Origin: Desulfobacterales bacterium
Lineage (GTDB): Bacteria > Desulfobacterota > Desulfobacteria > Desulfobacterales > JAFDDL01
Direction: 5' to 3'
Assembly (NCBI GenBank): GCA_034003325.1
Contig: JAVEYW010000006.1
Location: 192,362-256,361 of the forward strand
DNA: 64,000 nucleotides
Shown here: positions 27,555 to 37,208 of the stretch, piece by piece
How positions within the stretch are numbered: the stretch's first letter is position 1
Layout of the letters: every line of letters starts with the position of its first letter
Notes under the pieces: model-generated
The model's input: the letters and a program-made list of their open reading frames with translations, nothing else
Told to the model about the DNA's origin: nothing
The model's database searches: none
Made by a program: the position numbers and the translations under genes

Positions 27555-28130
27555 ATGGGCGATCTCATCATCCTATTGATTAGCTGTATCATTGTTAACA
27601 ATATTTTGCTGGCGCAGTTTTTGGGGAACTGCCCGTTTTTGGGCACTTCCAAGAAGATGGAAACTGCGGTCGGCATGGCCATGGCAGTTGTTTTTGTTCT
27701 GGTGCTGGCGGGCGTTATTACCTGGATGATCTATTACTGGTTGTTGCTGCCGTTTAACTTGGTGTATTTGCGGACCATTTCTTTTATTCTTGTCATTGCC
27801 GCACTGGTTCAATTCGTAGAGATGTTTTTGAAAAAAAGTATTCCGGCGTTGTATGCCGGGTTGGGGATTTTCCTGCCGCTGATTACCACCAACTGCGCCG
27901 TTATGGGTGCCTGTGTGATTAATATCGACAAAGAATATACCTTTATTCAAGCGCTGGTTGCCTCTCTGGGCTTTGCGGCGGGGTTCGGGTTGGCGCTCAT
28001 CCTTTTCGCGGGTGTGCGGGAGCGGATATTACTCGCGCGGGTTCCCAAACCATTGCAGGATACTTCCATTGCACTGGTGACGGCCGGGTTGTTGTCCCTG
28101 ACATTTTTTGCATTTAAAGGCATGGTTTAA
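27555..28130 (+). CDS. rnfA: Rnf complex subunit A
   Basis: 191 residues, six membrane helices, partner of RnfE. Visible are NNILLAQFLGNCPFLG with the cluster Cys and TTNCAVMGACVI with the second. It lies 9 bp after rnfE and 30 bp before rnfB. Confidence 0.95.
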   Translation: MGDLIILLISCIIVNNILLAQFLGNCPFLGTSKKMETAVGMAMAVVFVLVLAGVITWMIYYWLLLPFNLVYLRTISFILVIAALVQFVEMFLKKSIPALYAGLGIFLPLITTNCAVMGACVINIDKEYTFIQALVASLGFAAGFGLALILFAGVRERILLARVPKPLQDTSIALVTAGLLSLTFFAFKGMV

Positions 28131-28160
28131 TCTTACGGACCATATCTTAAGGAGTTCATC

Positions 28161-30251
28161 GTGATTGAAGCCATTTTATCCATGTGCATCCTTGGTGCCG
28201 TTTGCGGGATACTTCTAAGCGTCGCCTCCAAGGTGTTTTATGTTTATGAAGATCCCCGGATTGCCGAGGTTGAAAATTTTTTGGCAGCCGCCAATTGCGG
28301 TGGTTGCGGGTTTGCCGGTTGTTCGGCGGCTGCGGTGGCCATTGTGACGGGAAAGGCGCCGCCGAGCGCTTGCATCGTGGCGGGGCCGGAATCCGCGATC
28401 GCGATTGCCGGTGTGCTTGGTGTGGATCCCGGCAGCGCCGAGCCCAAAATTTCCCATAATGAATGTGAGGGAGGCTTTCGGGCGGCTGATAAATTTGACT
28501 ATATGGGCATTAACAGCTGCCGGGCCATGGCCGTCATGTATGGGGGAAAGCGTGTTTGCACCATCGGATGCATCGGCATGGGTGATTGTGTCAAGGCCTG
28601 CAAATTTGATGCAATCCATATAGGCCCCAATGGGTTTCCGGTGGTGGATGAGACCAAATGTGTCGGGTGCGGCGCATGCGAAACGGCCTGCCCGAAAGAT
28701 ATTTTGCATGTTCGCACCATGAGCGATCGGCTGCTGCATTTTAATCAGGAAGACGATGCGCTGGCGCCGTGCGCCCAGACATGCCCGGCGGAGATCGACA
28801 TCCCCAAATACATTTCCCAGATTCGTGAAGGGAACTACGAGGGTGCGGTTCACACCATTCGGGAACGAAATCCATTGCTTCTCTCCTGCGGCCGGGTTTG
28901 CCCCCATCCCTGTGAAGATTATTGCCGCAGAGGCATCGAGGATGAACCGGTTTCCATCAACCAGTTAAAACGATTTGTGGCGGATTATGAAATGAATTCC
29001 GGCAAGCGGCTACCCGTTTCTTGCGCGCCGGATACCGGCAAGAAAGTAGCCGTTGTGGGCGGCGGACCCGCCGGGCTCAGCTGCGCGTTTTTTCTGCGGC
29101 GATTGGGCCACAGTGTGACGATTTTTGATATGATGCCGGAACTTGGCGGCATGATTCGATATGGCATCCCCGAATACCGATTGCCCAAACAGGTGCTTAA
29201 ATGGGAGACGGATGGTATTTTAAACCTGGGGATCGAAGCGCGCTTGAATGTCAAGCTCGGAAAGGATTTTACCATCAGCTCGCTAAGAGAAGACGGCTAT
29301 GACGCTATTTTCCTGGGGGTGGGCGCATGGAAGGATTATAAACTCGGTGCTGAAGGGGAAGACCTTGGAAATTGCTATACGGGCATTGATTTTCTAACCA
29401 AATTTGCCGCATACCAGCAGGAAGGCAAGCCGGTCAACCAATATCCCATCGGTCAAAAATGCGTGGTGATCGGTGGGGGGAATACGGCTATTGACTGCGT
29501 GCGGACCCTTGTCAGGCTCGGCGCCAAAGAGGTTTCGATCGTGTATCGACGAACCCGCGCTGAAATGCCTGCCAACATGGTGGAAATCGAGGCGGCTGAA
29601 CATGAGGGCGTTAATTTTCATTTTCTGGCTGCGCCGACCCGTGTGATCGGCGATGAAAACGGTAAGGTCAAGCAGTTGGAATATCTTAAAATGGAGCTGG
29701 GTGAGCCGGATGCCAGCGGCCGACGGCGACCGGTTCCGGTTGAGGGCTCTGAGACCTTGATGGATATTGATATGTTGGTCACTGCGATTGGTCAGGGGCC
29801 GGATGTTTCATTTGTGGATCAGGAAAAGGAAACGGCTGATATTAAAATCACCCGATGGAACACCATCGATGGGGACGCGGAGGTTTTACAGTCTTCCGTG
29901 CCGTATATTTTTGCGGCGGGCGATGCGTATACCGGCGCCTCTCTGGTTGTGGAGGCCATCGGCGGCGGACGCCGTGCGGCCCGGGCGATTCATCTGTTTC
30001 TGAAAGAAGAAGAGGTGGTTCCGGTTCCAAAATCCCTGCGGAAAAAGCATATTCCGGAATCTATTTTTGAATCCGTTGACGGCATTGAGGCAAAGAAACG
30101 CACGCCGATGCCGGAAATGGAAGTGGCTGAGCGAATCAAATCTTTTGTGGAAGCGGATTTGGTTATTTCCGAAGCATCGGCTGCCTACGAGTCAAATCGC
30201 TGTCTCAATTGTTGCCGTATTTGCTACAACAAGGATACGCAAGCGGCATAG
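28161..30251 (+). CDS. rnfB: RnfB fused to a GltD-like NAD(P)H/FAD oxidoreductase
   Basis: 696 residues, against about 190-300 for ordinary RnfB. Residues 1-190 are RnfB: a membrane anchor, NCGGCGFAGC iron-sulfur motif, then ferredoxin motifs (CIGMGDCVKAC, CVGCGACETACP). From about 205 a GltD/dihydropyrimidine-dehydrogenase-like module follows, with CAQTCP, CGRVCPHPCEDYC, an FAD site VAVVGGGPAGLSC, an NAD(P)H site CVVIGGGNTAIDC with VYRRTRAEMPA, and GDAYTGAS. The C-terminal CLNCCRIC may add another cluster site. The fusion would bring pyridine nucleotide chemistry to the ferredoxin entry point of Rnf. Start GTG with AAGGAG. Confidence 0.93.
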   Translation: MIEAILSMCILGAVCGILLSVASKVFYVYEDPRIAEVENFLAAANCGGCGFAGCSAAAVAIVTGKAPPSACIVAGPESAIAIAGVLGVDPGSAEPKISHNECEGGFRAADKFDYMGINSCRAMAVMYGGKRVCTIGCIGMGDCVKACKFDAIHIGPNGFPVVDETKCVGCGACETACPKDILHVRTMSDRLLHFNQEDDALAPCAQTCPAEIDIPKYISQIREGNYEGAVHTIRERNPLLLSCGRVCPHPCEDYCRRGIEDEPVSINQLKRFVADYEMNSGKRLPVSCAPDTGKKVAVVGGGPAGLSCAFFLRRLGHSVTIFDMMPELGGMIRYGIPEYRLPKQVLKWETDGILNLGIEARLNVKLGKDFTISSLREDGYDAIFLGVGAWKDYKLGAEGEDLGNCYTGIDFLTKFAAYQQEGKPVNQYPIGQKCVVIGGGNTAIDCVRTLVRLGAKEVSIVYRRTRAEMPANMVEIEAAEHEGVNFHFLAAPTRVIGDENGKVKQLEYLKMELGEPDASGRRRPVPVEGSETLMDIDMLVTAIGQGPDVSFVDQEKETADIKITRWNTIDGDAEVLQSSVPYIFAAGDAYTGASLVVEAIGGGRRAARAIHLFLKEEEVVPVPKSLRKKHIPESIFESVDGIEAKKRTPMPEMEVAERIKSFVEADLVISEASAAYESNRCLNCCRICYNKDTQAA

Positions 30252-30275
30252 AATTGATATATCGTGCTTGATTTT

Positions 30276-30318
30276 CCGGCTTCATTTCGGATTCTCCCGA
30301 ATGAAGCCGGTTTTTTTT
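30276..30318 (+). terminator. Rho-independent terminator of the rnf operon
   Basis: CCGGCTTCATTCGGG-type arms (with one bulged base) pair around an ATTCTC loop and end in eight T. It separates rnfB from argJ. Confidence 0.9.
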
Positions 30319-30338
30319 CAGTATGAGGAGAACATGCC

Positions 30339-31526
30339 ATGTCAATGGAGATCAAATGCCCCGGCTTCAGGGCCGCTGGTGTAGCGGCTGCCATCAAACA
30401 GGCAAACCGGTTGGATATGGGCTTGATCGTTTCTGACGTGCCGGCTGCTGTTGCGGGGATCTTTACAAAAAATAAAATAAAAGCGGCGCCGGTGCTGATG
30501 GATATGCAGCGGGTTCAATCCGGATCGGCGCAGGCCATTGTCGTCAATGCCGGCAATGCCAATTGCTGCACGGGCGCTCAGGGAATGGGCGATGCCATGG
30601 AAATGGCCGCTCTTGTTGCGGATTCTCTTGGTATTTCTCGTGAACTCGTATTGGTGTCCTCTACCGGTGTGATTGGAAAATCGATGCCCATGGATCGAAT
30701 TTCGGCGGCCATTCCACGGTTGGTTGCCGGGCTGTCCTATCAAGGCATTATGGCGGTGGCCAAAGCGTTTATGACCACCGATACAGTGCCAAAGGCGATT
30801 TCGAGTCAAGGAATAATCGACGGCAAGGTGTTTACGTTGACCGGCATCATCAAGGGCGCCGGCATGATTCGGCCGGATATGGCTACTATGTTGTGCTATA
30901 TTTTGACGGACGCGAAAGCCCCTCCTGGCTTTCTGAAAAATGCATTGATCGCCGCCGCGAATATATCCTTTAACCGGGCAAGCGTGGATGGCGATACAAG
31001 CACCAACGATACCGTACTGCTGTTAGCCAATGGCGTCTCCGGTATTCAAATCGAATCATCCGAGCATGAGGCTGTTTTTCAAGAGGTATTGAACGCGCTT
31101 TGTTTAAAGCTCGCAAAGGCCATGATTCGGGATGGGGAGGGGGTCAACAAACTCGTTGATCTTATGGTAAAGGGCGCCTTGACGGATGCGGATGCTTACC
31201 GTGTAGCGGAGACAGTGGGACACTCTCCTCTGGTTAAAACCGCGCTTTTTGGTGAAGATGCCAACTGGGGACGGATTGTAGCGGCCGTTGGCCGGGCGGG
31301 CGTCGAGATCGAGCCGGAAAAAATCGATATCTATTTTGATCAGGTGCAACTGCTACAAAACACCCGGTGGTGTGGTGCGCAGGCCGAGGCCGAGGCAACC
31401 GAGGTGATGCGGCAATCTGAATATGCCCTGCGGATTGATTTAAACATGGGCTCCGGTAGCGCACAGCTGATCACTTGCGATTTTTCAATGGATTATGTCA
31501 GAATTAATGCGGACTACCGCACCTGA
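30339..31526 (+). CDS. argJ: Glutamate N-acetyltransferase / amino-acid acetyltransferase
   Basis: Transfers acetyl from N-acetylornithine to glutamate, recycling acetyl in arginine synthesis. It may also use acetyl-CoA. 395 residues. The self-cleavage site is seen in [12 protein letters not shown] (Thr183 would become the nucleophile of the beta subunit). Also present are [20 protein letters not shown] and KAFMTTDT. Start has GGAG upstream. A GC-rich intergenic repeat begins directly after the stop. Confidence 0.95.
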   Translation: MSMEIKCPGFRAAGVAAAIKQANRLDMGLIVSDVPAAVAGIFTKNKIKAAPVLMDMQRVQSGSAQAIVVNAGNANCCTGAQGMGDAMEMAALVADSLGISRELVLVSSTGVIGKSMPMDRISAAIPRLVAGLSYQGIMAVAKAFMTTDTVPKAISSQGIIDGKVFTLTGIIKGAGMIRPDMATMLCYILTDAKAPPGFLKNALIAAANISFNRASVDGDTSTNDTVLLLANGVSGIQIESSEHEAVFQEVLNALCLKLAKAMIRDGEGVNKLVDLMVKGALTDADAYRVAETVGHSPLVKTALFGEDANWGRIVAAVGRAGVEIEPEKIDIYFDQVQLLQNTRWCGAQAEAEATEVMRQSEYALRIDLNMGSGSAQLITCDFSMDYVRINADYRT

Positions 31527-31550
31527 AGCGGCAACGCTGGAAGCTGGGCG

Positions 31551-31623
31551 GCTGGGCTGACGGGCGGCCAACGACCTTTTCCATTGATGAACGTTGTGCA
31601 CGCTTTTTCGTGCATGTTTCTAA
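31551..31623 (+). repeat. Dispersed intergenic repeat, copy 1
   Basis: Begins AGCTGGGCGG, continues GGCGGCCAACGACCTT and ends in a hairpin GCACG-CTTTTT-CGTGC and TGTTTCT. Closely similar to the stretch at 40261-40323. It separates argJ from the next gene. Confidence 0.75.
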
Positions 31624-31652
31624 GGCAGTCGACAGGGGGAAAACAGGGCATC

Positions 31653-32354
31653 ATGGCGCTGATTCGGTTGCAAAAATATTTATCCGAGGCGGGGCTTTGT
31701 TCCCGGCGGCATGGAGAGGCGTTAATTCTTCAGGGCCGGGTAACGGTTAACGGCAATACGGTTTCGGTCCTGGGAGTCAAGGTGGACCCGAAAACCGATG
31801 CCGTTGCCGTGAATGGTCGCCTGCTTAAATCGGAAGCGCCGCGCATCTATATTGCGTTGAACAAGCCCCCCGGATATGTGTCGAGTTGCCGTCATGCCGG
31901 TAAAAAGATCGTGCTGGAATTGGTGGATTTGCCTCATCGGGTGTTTCCGGTGGGGCGTCTGGATGAAGATTCAGAGGGGCTGTTATTGATGACCAACGAT
32001 GGGGCCTTGCACAACCGGTTGAGTCATCCGTCCTTTGATCATGAAAAGGAGTATGAGGTAACGGTTGCGCAGCCGATCACGGATCAGGCCTTGCGGGAAA
32101 TGGCTGATGGTATAATGCTAAAAGGCAAAAAGACCCGCCGTGCCGAGGTGCATCGGATTAATCCGGCGTGTTTTCGCATTACCTTAAAAGAGGGGCGTAA
32201 TCGACAGATTCGGCGGATGGTCGAGCAAACCGGAAATCAGGTAACCGTGCTTAAACGGATTCGTATTGCCAACATTCGGCTGGGCGGACTGGCCATGGGC
32301 AAATGGCGGCACCTGAGCGCGGATGAAACGCGGGGACTATTGAATGCGGGATAA
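31653..32354 (+). CDS. RsuA/RluB-family pseudouridine synthase
   Basis: 233 residues: an S4 domain (RLQKYLSEAGLCSRRHGEALI) and the catalytic domain with the Asp in FPVGRLDEDSEGLLLMTNDG. NRQIRRM near the C-terminus is the family RNA-binding motif. It modifies rRNA, with RluB-type 23S specificity the most likely. The ATG at MALIRLQK is preferred over one 69 bp upstream in the repeat. Its 3' end overlaps the convergent ATPase gene by 18 bp. Confidence 0.9.
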   Translation: MALIRLQKYLSEAGLCSRRHGEALILQGRVTVNGNTVSVLGVKVDPKTDAVAVNGRLLKSEAPRIYIALNKPPGYVSSCRHAGKKIVLELVDLPHRVFPVGRLDEDSEGLLLMTNDGALHNRLSHPSFDHEKEYEVTVAQPITDQALREMADGIMLKGKKTRRAEVHRINPACFRITLKEGRNRQIRRMVEQTGNQVTVLKRIRIANIRLGGLAMGKWRHLSADETRGLLNAG

Positions 32355-32870
32355 AATATATTCGGTTCGCTCCGCCACCGGCAGGACGGGGACCCGAATC
32401 ACGTCGTATTTAAGAAGTTGATAGCTTTCCCATAACAACCGGTCTAGTTTTTCCGCGATTATTTCGTCCTCAATGCGGACCTTGTCCCGTTTGAACCGGA
32501 ATCGCTCAAATAGAAATATTTTCTTATAGTGATACAGGCGACTTTTTTTAAGCGGCAGGTCTGGGTCAAGGCCCGCATGAATAAAATAAGCCAGGCTATC
32601 CGGAATAGCCCGGTCCAAAAAGATGAGCGCGGTCGGTGAGAGGCCGGCTTCTATTTTTTCTTTTTCCTCGAGAATACGGTATTCAAATGCGGATTCATCG
32701 GATTTTATTTCCGCCAGGGATAACCCCTGCTGCAACGCCTTGTCAATGAGGGCGCGGGCAACCTCATGCACCACGGAATAGCCTTTTTTCTCAAGTGCGC
32801 AGATAACCGATGTTTTCCCGGAGCAGGGTGCTCCGGTAATGACGATCCAGTTGGTTTGCTGCATGGCCAT
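32337..32870 (-). CDS. Small AAA-type ATP/GTP-binding protein
   Basis: 177 residues with a P-loop (VITGAPCSGKTSVI) and a Walker-B-like strand ending LIFLDRAIPDS. The layout matches the AAA_28 group of predicted nucleoside kinase-like ATPases (HEVARALID is typical). Function unknown. The start at MAMQQTNW is favoured because the 32-residue extension overlaps the divergent sugar dehydrogenase promoter region and lacks conserved sequence. Confidence 0.75.
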   Translation of the reverse strand: MAMQQTNWIVITGAPCSGKTSVICALEKKGYSVVHEVARALIDKALQQGLSLAEIKSDESAFEYRILEEKEKIEAGLSPTALIFLDRAIPDSLAYFIHAGLDPDLPLKKSRLYHYKKIFLFERFRFKRDKVRIEDEIIAEKLDRLLWESYQLLKYDVIRVPVLPVAERTEYILSRIQ

Positions 32871-32998
32871 ACTTTCTATCCGAGTCAATAAAATAAATGA
32901 CTTGTCACCCCATTTATGATATCGGAGTTCGAGATTATCCCATGAGGTTAAGTTCTGGCAAGTCATTTTCAGTCACTTCTATGGTAACGAGGCGATAT

Positions 32999-34309
32999 AT
33001 GGTGAGCTTTGATGCGTTATGCGCGGGCAAGGAAAAAATTGCCGTAATCGGGTTGGGGTATGTGGGCTTGCCGCTGGCGGTTCATCTATCCAATTATTTT
33101 AAAGTCGTGGGTTACGATTTGAAATCCGAGAGAGTGGCGGAATTAAAAGCGGGCCATGACCGGACTCTGGAAGTGAGTGACAAGGCGTTATCAGCTGCAA
33201 CCGTTGAGTTTACGGAGCATCCCGTGCGGCTTTCCGAATGTGCGCTGATTATCGTTGCTGTCCCCACGCCGATTGATGCATACAAAATACCGGACTTTGG
33301 GCCGTTGGCGGGTGCATCTCGAATCGTGGGGCAACATATGCAAGAAGGCGCTTGTGTGGTCTATGAATCCACGGTTTATCCGGGTGCTACGGAAGAAGTT
33401 TGCGTGCCGATTCTTGAGAAAGCATCCGGCATGCATTTTGGTTCGGATTTTACGGTAGGCTACTCACCCGAACGAATCAACCCGGGCGATAAAGAACACA
33501 CCCTGGAGACGATCGTCAAGATTGTTTCGGGATCGAATGATGCCACCCGGGAGTTGCTGGCGAATGTTTACGGGAAAGTTGTCCGGGCCGGCATTCACAA
33601 GGCTTCTTCCATTAAAGTGGCGGAGGCGGCCAAAGTTATTGAAAATACGCAGCGAGATATTAATATTGCGCTGATGAATGAGCTGGCCATGATATTTCAT
33701 AAGGGCGGCATCGATACCCTGGAAGTGCTGGCCGCCGCCGGCACCAAGTGGAATTTTTTGCCCTTCAGACCGGGCTTGGTGGGGGGCCATTGCATTGGGG
33801 TGGATCCCTATTATCTGACCTTTAAGGCGGAAGCGTTGGGATATCATCCGGAGATGATTCTGGCCGGCCGGCGGATCAACGATGATATGGGCAAGTATAT
33901 GGCCGAGCGAACTGTAAAGATGCTCATCGCCGAAGATAAGCATGTCAAGGGCGCCAAAGTGGCCGTGCTGGGCATCACGTTTAAGGAAAACGTTCCAGAC
34001 TTAAGAAATACACGGGTGGTGGACATCGTGAGTGAATTAGTGGATTACGGCATAGAGGTCAAGGTTCATGACCCCCTGGCGGATTCAGATGAAGCCCTAC
34101 GATATTATGGTCTGACCCTGCAGCCCCTGGCGGCGCTTCAGGAAGTGGATGCCGTAATTTTGGCAGTCGGGCATCATGATTACAAGGTGTTGGGGCTGGA
34201 AAAAATAGCCTCGCTTTGTTCCCTCGGAAAGAAAATTGTTGTTGATATCAAGGGAATGTATACGCCCGAAGCGGCGGCGGCATTGGACATCGCTTATTGG
34301 CGGTTGTAG
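32999..34309 (+). CDS. Nucleotide-sugar 6-dehydrogenase (UDP-HexNAc dehydrogenase type)
   Basis: 436 residues. The Rossmann motif is IGLGYVGLPLAV, the central domain has VYESTVYPGATEE and GYSPERINPGD, and the catalytic Cys is in LVGGHCIGVDPYYLT. The ERINPGD form and length match WbpA/WecC/TviB enzymes that oxidise UDP-GlcNAc or UDP-GalNAc to uronates for O-antigen or capsule, rather than UDP-glucose dehydrogenases. A GAGG site precedes the ATG. It is not next to an obvious polysaccharide cluster, although the WecA fusion lies about 7 kb away. Confidence 0.88.
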   Translation: MVSFDALCAGKEKIAVIGLGYVGLPLAVHLSNYFKVVGYDLKSERVAELKAGHDRTLEVSDKALSAATVEFTEHPVRLSECALIIVAVPTPIDAYKIPDFGPLAGASRIVGQHMQEGACVVYESTVYPGATEEVCVPILEKASGMHFGSDFTVGYSPERINPGDKEHTLETIVKIVSGSNDATRELLANVYGKVVRAGIHKASSIKVAEAAKVIENTQRDINIALMNELAMIFHKGGIDTLEVLAAAGTKWNFLPFRPGLVGGHCIGVDPYYLTFKAEALGYHPEMILAGRRINDDMGKYMAERTVKMLIAEDKHVKGAKVAVLGITFKENVPDLRNTRVVDIVSELVDYGIEVKVHDPLADSDEALRYYGLTLQPLAALQEVDAVILAVGHHDYKVLGLEKIASLCSLGKKIVVDIKGMYTPEAAAALDIAYWRL

Positions 34310-34345
34310 CGAATTTCTTTTCTACCCCAACCATATGGGTGACCC

Positions 34346-34675
34346 ATGAAATTAAAAGACATTTTTCAACAACTGGCGCATTTGAAAATCGTTGAAACCC
34401 GCGTCATGGATGATGAATACGTTGAGTTGGTTTTTTTGAATATGGATTTGGGGGCGTGGTATAAGACCCTGGCCGCCAATCTCGGGGAACCGCGAAAACA
34501 GGCCGGCAGTGAACCAACCCGAGAGGATCAGACACTAACCCGTCAAACCGGTGGTATATGGGTCAATCAGACGTTGTTTGAAAAATCCTTCGGTGATGTG
34601 ACGGTGATCGCCAAGTTCTGGCCCTGGGGGGATGAGGTGCACACCACCCTAAAGATGGCGCTTCTGATTCATTAA
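34346..34675 (+). CDS. Hypothetical protein
   Basis: 109 residues, no family recognised. A mixed alpha/beta pattern with a central polar linker (about 50-68) and GGIWVNQTLFEK after it. No signal peptide or membrane segment. It is 36 bp after the sugar dehydrogenase, same strand, so possibly co-transcribed. It is convergent with the next gene, 4 bp apart. Good codon usage argues for a real gene. Confidence 0.6.
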   Translation: MKLKDIFQQLAHLKIVETRVMDDEYVELVFLNMDLGAWYKTLAANLGEPRKQAGSEPTREDQTLTRQTGGIWVNQTLFEKSFGDVTVIAKFWPWGDEVHTTLKMALLIH

Positions 34676-34679
34676 AAAT

Positions 34680-35978
34680 TCATCCGTATAGATAAAGGCA
34701 GGCGATCACGGCGAATATCACGCCCGCCGCATCCGCGGTAAGTGCCGCCGCCAGGGTATGGCGTATTCGCCGCACTTGGACCGAACCGAAGTATACGGCC
34801 ATGACATAAAATGTTGTTTCGGTGGAGCCCTGAAGGGTGCTGACCAGGTATCCGGTGTAACTATCGGGCCCCACGGTCGGATCATTGATAAGGGAAGCCA
34901 GAATGCCGTAGGCGCCCGAGCCGGAAAGGGGTCGCATCAGGGCCATGGGCAGCGCTTCAGCCGGCATGCCGACCTTGGACGTCCAAATACCGAGCCAGCC
35001 AACCAGCGCGTCCAGCCCGCCGCTGGCCCGAAACATGCCCACCGCCACCAGAATAGCCACCAGGTACGGAATAATTTTCAGCGCAACTTGAAATCCTTTC
35101 TTGGCGCCGTCCACAAACACTTCATAGACGTGAACTTTTCGAAAAAGGCCGAACAGCAGAAACACTATCATTAGGCCCGGTAAAATCCAGGGTGAAACCT
35201 GTTTTCCGTAAACAATCGATAGCGGTATCGCACAGACAAGGGCGCTGATTACCGAAATGCCGACCCAGGTGGGGTACCCGGTCGCCCTATCCGGGTGTGA
35301 CAACGCTTCTGCCAAGGTGGGTTCGGTTCTTTCTTGAATCGTTGGATCAGCCGATGCGTCTGTAATCGGCAAGGGAGAAAACCGGCGATAGAGGATTGTC
35401 GCGAGAATAGCGATGGCCGTTGAGCACATGGTGGCAAAGAGGGTGGTGGGCAAAATGCCGGCAGGATCACTTGAACCGGCCGCGGCACGCAAGGCGATGA
35501 CGCCGGTGGGCAAAAGGGTCACGCTGGAGGTGTTGATGGCCAGAAAAAGCGCCATAGCGTTGGTGGCGGTGCCTTTATGCGGATTGAGGCTGTCAAGCTC
35601 CTGCATGGCCCGAATGCCAAATGGTGTGGCCGCATTTCCAAGACCGAGTGCATTGGCGGACATATTTAAAATCATGGCGCCCATGGCCGGATGATCCGGC
35701 GGCACATCCGGAAAGAGGCGCACCATGAGCGGTCGAATCAAGCGTGCCAAAATGGTGAGCATGCCGCCGGCTTCGGCGATCTTCATCAACCCTAGAAAAA
35801 GCGTCATCACCCCGACCAGCCCGATCGCCAGATCCACCGCCCCTGCGGCGGATTCCACCATAGCCGAGGTCAGAGCCGCCATGGGCGAGATAGCTTCTCC
35901 TGCGGCTACCCATGAAAGCTGGTGCCAACCCGCAAAGAGAAAAGAAACCCCCACCAGCAAAAAGAAAATAATATTCAT
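34680..35978 (-). CDS. SpmA-SpmB-type nucleoside recognition (Gate) membrane protein, fused form
   Basis: 432 residues with about ten membrane helices. The N-terminal half resembles SpmA (MNIIFFLLVGVSFLFAGW, NALGLGNAATPFGIRAMQ) and the C-terminal half SpmB (FVDGAKKGFQVALKIIPYLVAILVAVG, RPLSGSGAYG, GSTETTFYVMAVYFG). In sporeformers these are separate proteins involved in spore core dehydration. Fused versions are widespread in non-sporeformers and their substrate is unknown. No neighbour suggests a role. Confidence 0.85.
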   Translation of the reverse strand: MNIIFFLLVGVSFLFAGWHQLSWVAAGEAISPMAALTSAMVESAAGAVDLAIGLVGVMTLFLGLMKIAEAGGMLTILARLIRPLMVRLFPDVPPDHPAMGAMILNMSANALGLGNAATPFGIRAMQELDSLNPHKGTATNAMALFLAINTSSVTLLPTGVIALRAAAGSSDPAGILPTTLFATMCSTAIAILATILYRRFSPLPITDASADPTIQERTEPTLAEALSHPDRATGYPTWVGISVISALVCAIPLSIVYGKQVSPWILPGLMIVFLLFGLFRKVHVYEVFVDGAKKGFQVALKIIPYLVAILVAVGMFRASGGLDALVGWLGIWTSKVGMPAEALPMALMRPLSGSGAYGILASLINDPTVGPDSYTGYLVSTLQGSTETTFYVMAVYFGSVQVRRIRHTLAAALTADAAGVIFAVIACLYLYG

Positions 35979-36290
35979 GCGGGAAATTTTACCTCATTAA
36001 TAGTCTCAGCTCTTGCCGCCATGTTATTCCGATCTGCTTGTGTGGTTGACCGGTTATGGCTGGTTCATCTTATGATGACAGCTTTTATTATAGATCTTAA
36101 ATGGTGCAGGCTAACATAAGCCTCTTTTTAAAACAAGCAGTTGGCGCAGTTGGCGCATGACGTATAAAGACAAGGCGTTTCAGCACGGCAAGGGGAGAAG
36201 ATTGTTTACAATCGGTTTTGGCTTGGGTAAAGTCTTCTTTTTTTTACGACGCATTGCGGGCGCCATTTGAGCGCATAAAAGGTGATCGCC
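35979..36290. other. Divergent intergenic region between the Spm-like and ABC transporter genes
   Basis: No gene supported. Contains a 9-bp direct repeat (AGTTGGCGC twice, about 36138-36155) and AT-rich stretches suitable for promoters. No firm -35/-10 pair was recognised. Confidence 0.4.
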
Positions 36291-37208
36291 ATGAGAGAGT
36301 TGGCAATTCAAGTTGATAAGGCAACCAAGACGTTTAAGGCCATAAGAGCGGTCGACGCGCTGAGTTTTGAAGTACAAACCGCCCAATGCTTCGGGCTTCT
36401 CGGCCCCAATGGTGCCGGAAAATCGACCATGATGAACATGCTTTACGGTAAAACGCGGCGAGACGGCAACGGGGGCGGACAAATTAATGTGTTCGGATAT
36501 GATCCGGAGGACAATGCCCTTGCGATCAAATTTCTTTCCGGTATTGTACCCCAGGAAAACAACCTGGATATAGAGTTGAGCGTGCTTCAGAATCTGCTGA
36601 TCTATTCGCGGTTTTACGGACTCAAAAAACAGGCGGCCCTGCCGCGTATCGAAACCCTGTTGGCGTTCATGGAGCTGACCGAGAAGATAAATTCCAAGAT
36701 TCGTGATCTTTCCGGCGGAATGCAGCGGCGCCTTGTTATTGCCCGGGCCTTGATCAATCAGCCGAAGTTGCTGATTCTGGATGAGCCCACTACCGGGCTG
36801 GATCCTCAGGTGCGTCAGCTGATCTGGGATAAACTGAGAATGCTTCAGCAAGAAGGTGTTACGATTCTGCTCTGCACCCATTATATGGAGGAAGCCTTTC
36901 AAATTTGTGATCGATTGATCATTATGAATGGCGGCCGAAAAGTCATGGAGGGAAAGCCGGCCACGCTCATTTCCGAGCACATGGAGCCCTGGGTTCTGGA
37001 GGCGTTCGGCGCGGACTTGCCCGATGAAAAAGATGTTCCCGATCGAATCCGCGTGGAGAAGACTGCTCATCGGGTGCTGCTCTATTCAAAGGATCTCGGT
37101 GCGCTTAAAACCGTTCGAAACGGCTTGCGGGCAGGGGATTATTTTCTGAGGCAATCCAATCTCGAGGATTTATTCCTGAAAACGACGGGGAGAAAATTAA
37201 ATGAATAA
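36291..37208 (+). CDS. ABC transporter ATPase, NodI/daunorubicin-resistance type
   Basis: 305 residues. Walker A is LGPNGAGKSTMM, the signature LSGGMQRRL, Walker B LLILDEPTTGLD, and the switch His is in LLCTHYMEEA. The C-terminal 70 residues form the extension typical of NodI/DrrA exporters. It pairs with the permease that overlaps its end by 8 bp. NodIJ-type exporters move lipid-linked or lipooligosaccharide substrates, but the substrate here is unknown. Start ATG with AAAGGTG upstream. Confidence 0.92.
   Translation: MRELAIQVDKATKTFKAIRAVDALSFEVQTAQCFGLLGPNGAGKSTMMNMLYGKTRRDGNGGGQINVFGYDPEDNALAIKFLSGIVPQENNLDIELSVLQNLLIYSRFYGLKKQAALPRIETLLAFMELTEKINSKIRDLSGGMQRRLVIARALINQPKLLILDEPTTGLDPQVRQLIWDKLRMLQQEGVTILLCTHYMEEAFQICDRLIIMNGGRKVMEGKPATLISEHMEPWVLEAFGADLPDEKDVPDRIRVEKTAHRVLLYSKDLGALKTVRNGLRAGDYFLRQSNLEDLFLKTTGRKLNE

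Noticed and set aside
36180-37070. 296-codon open frame on the minus strand opposite the ABC transporter ATPase
   Set aside because: It is antisense to a gene with all ABC motifs, has no recognisable domain and no ribosome site. It is open because of the codon bias of the real gene.
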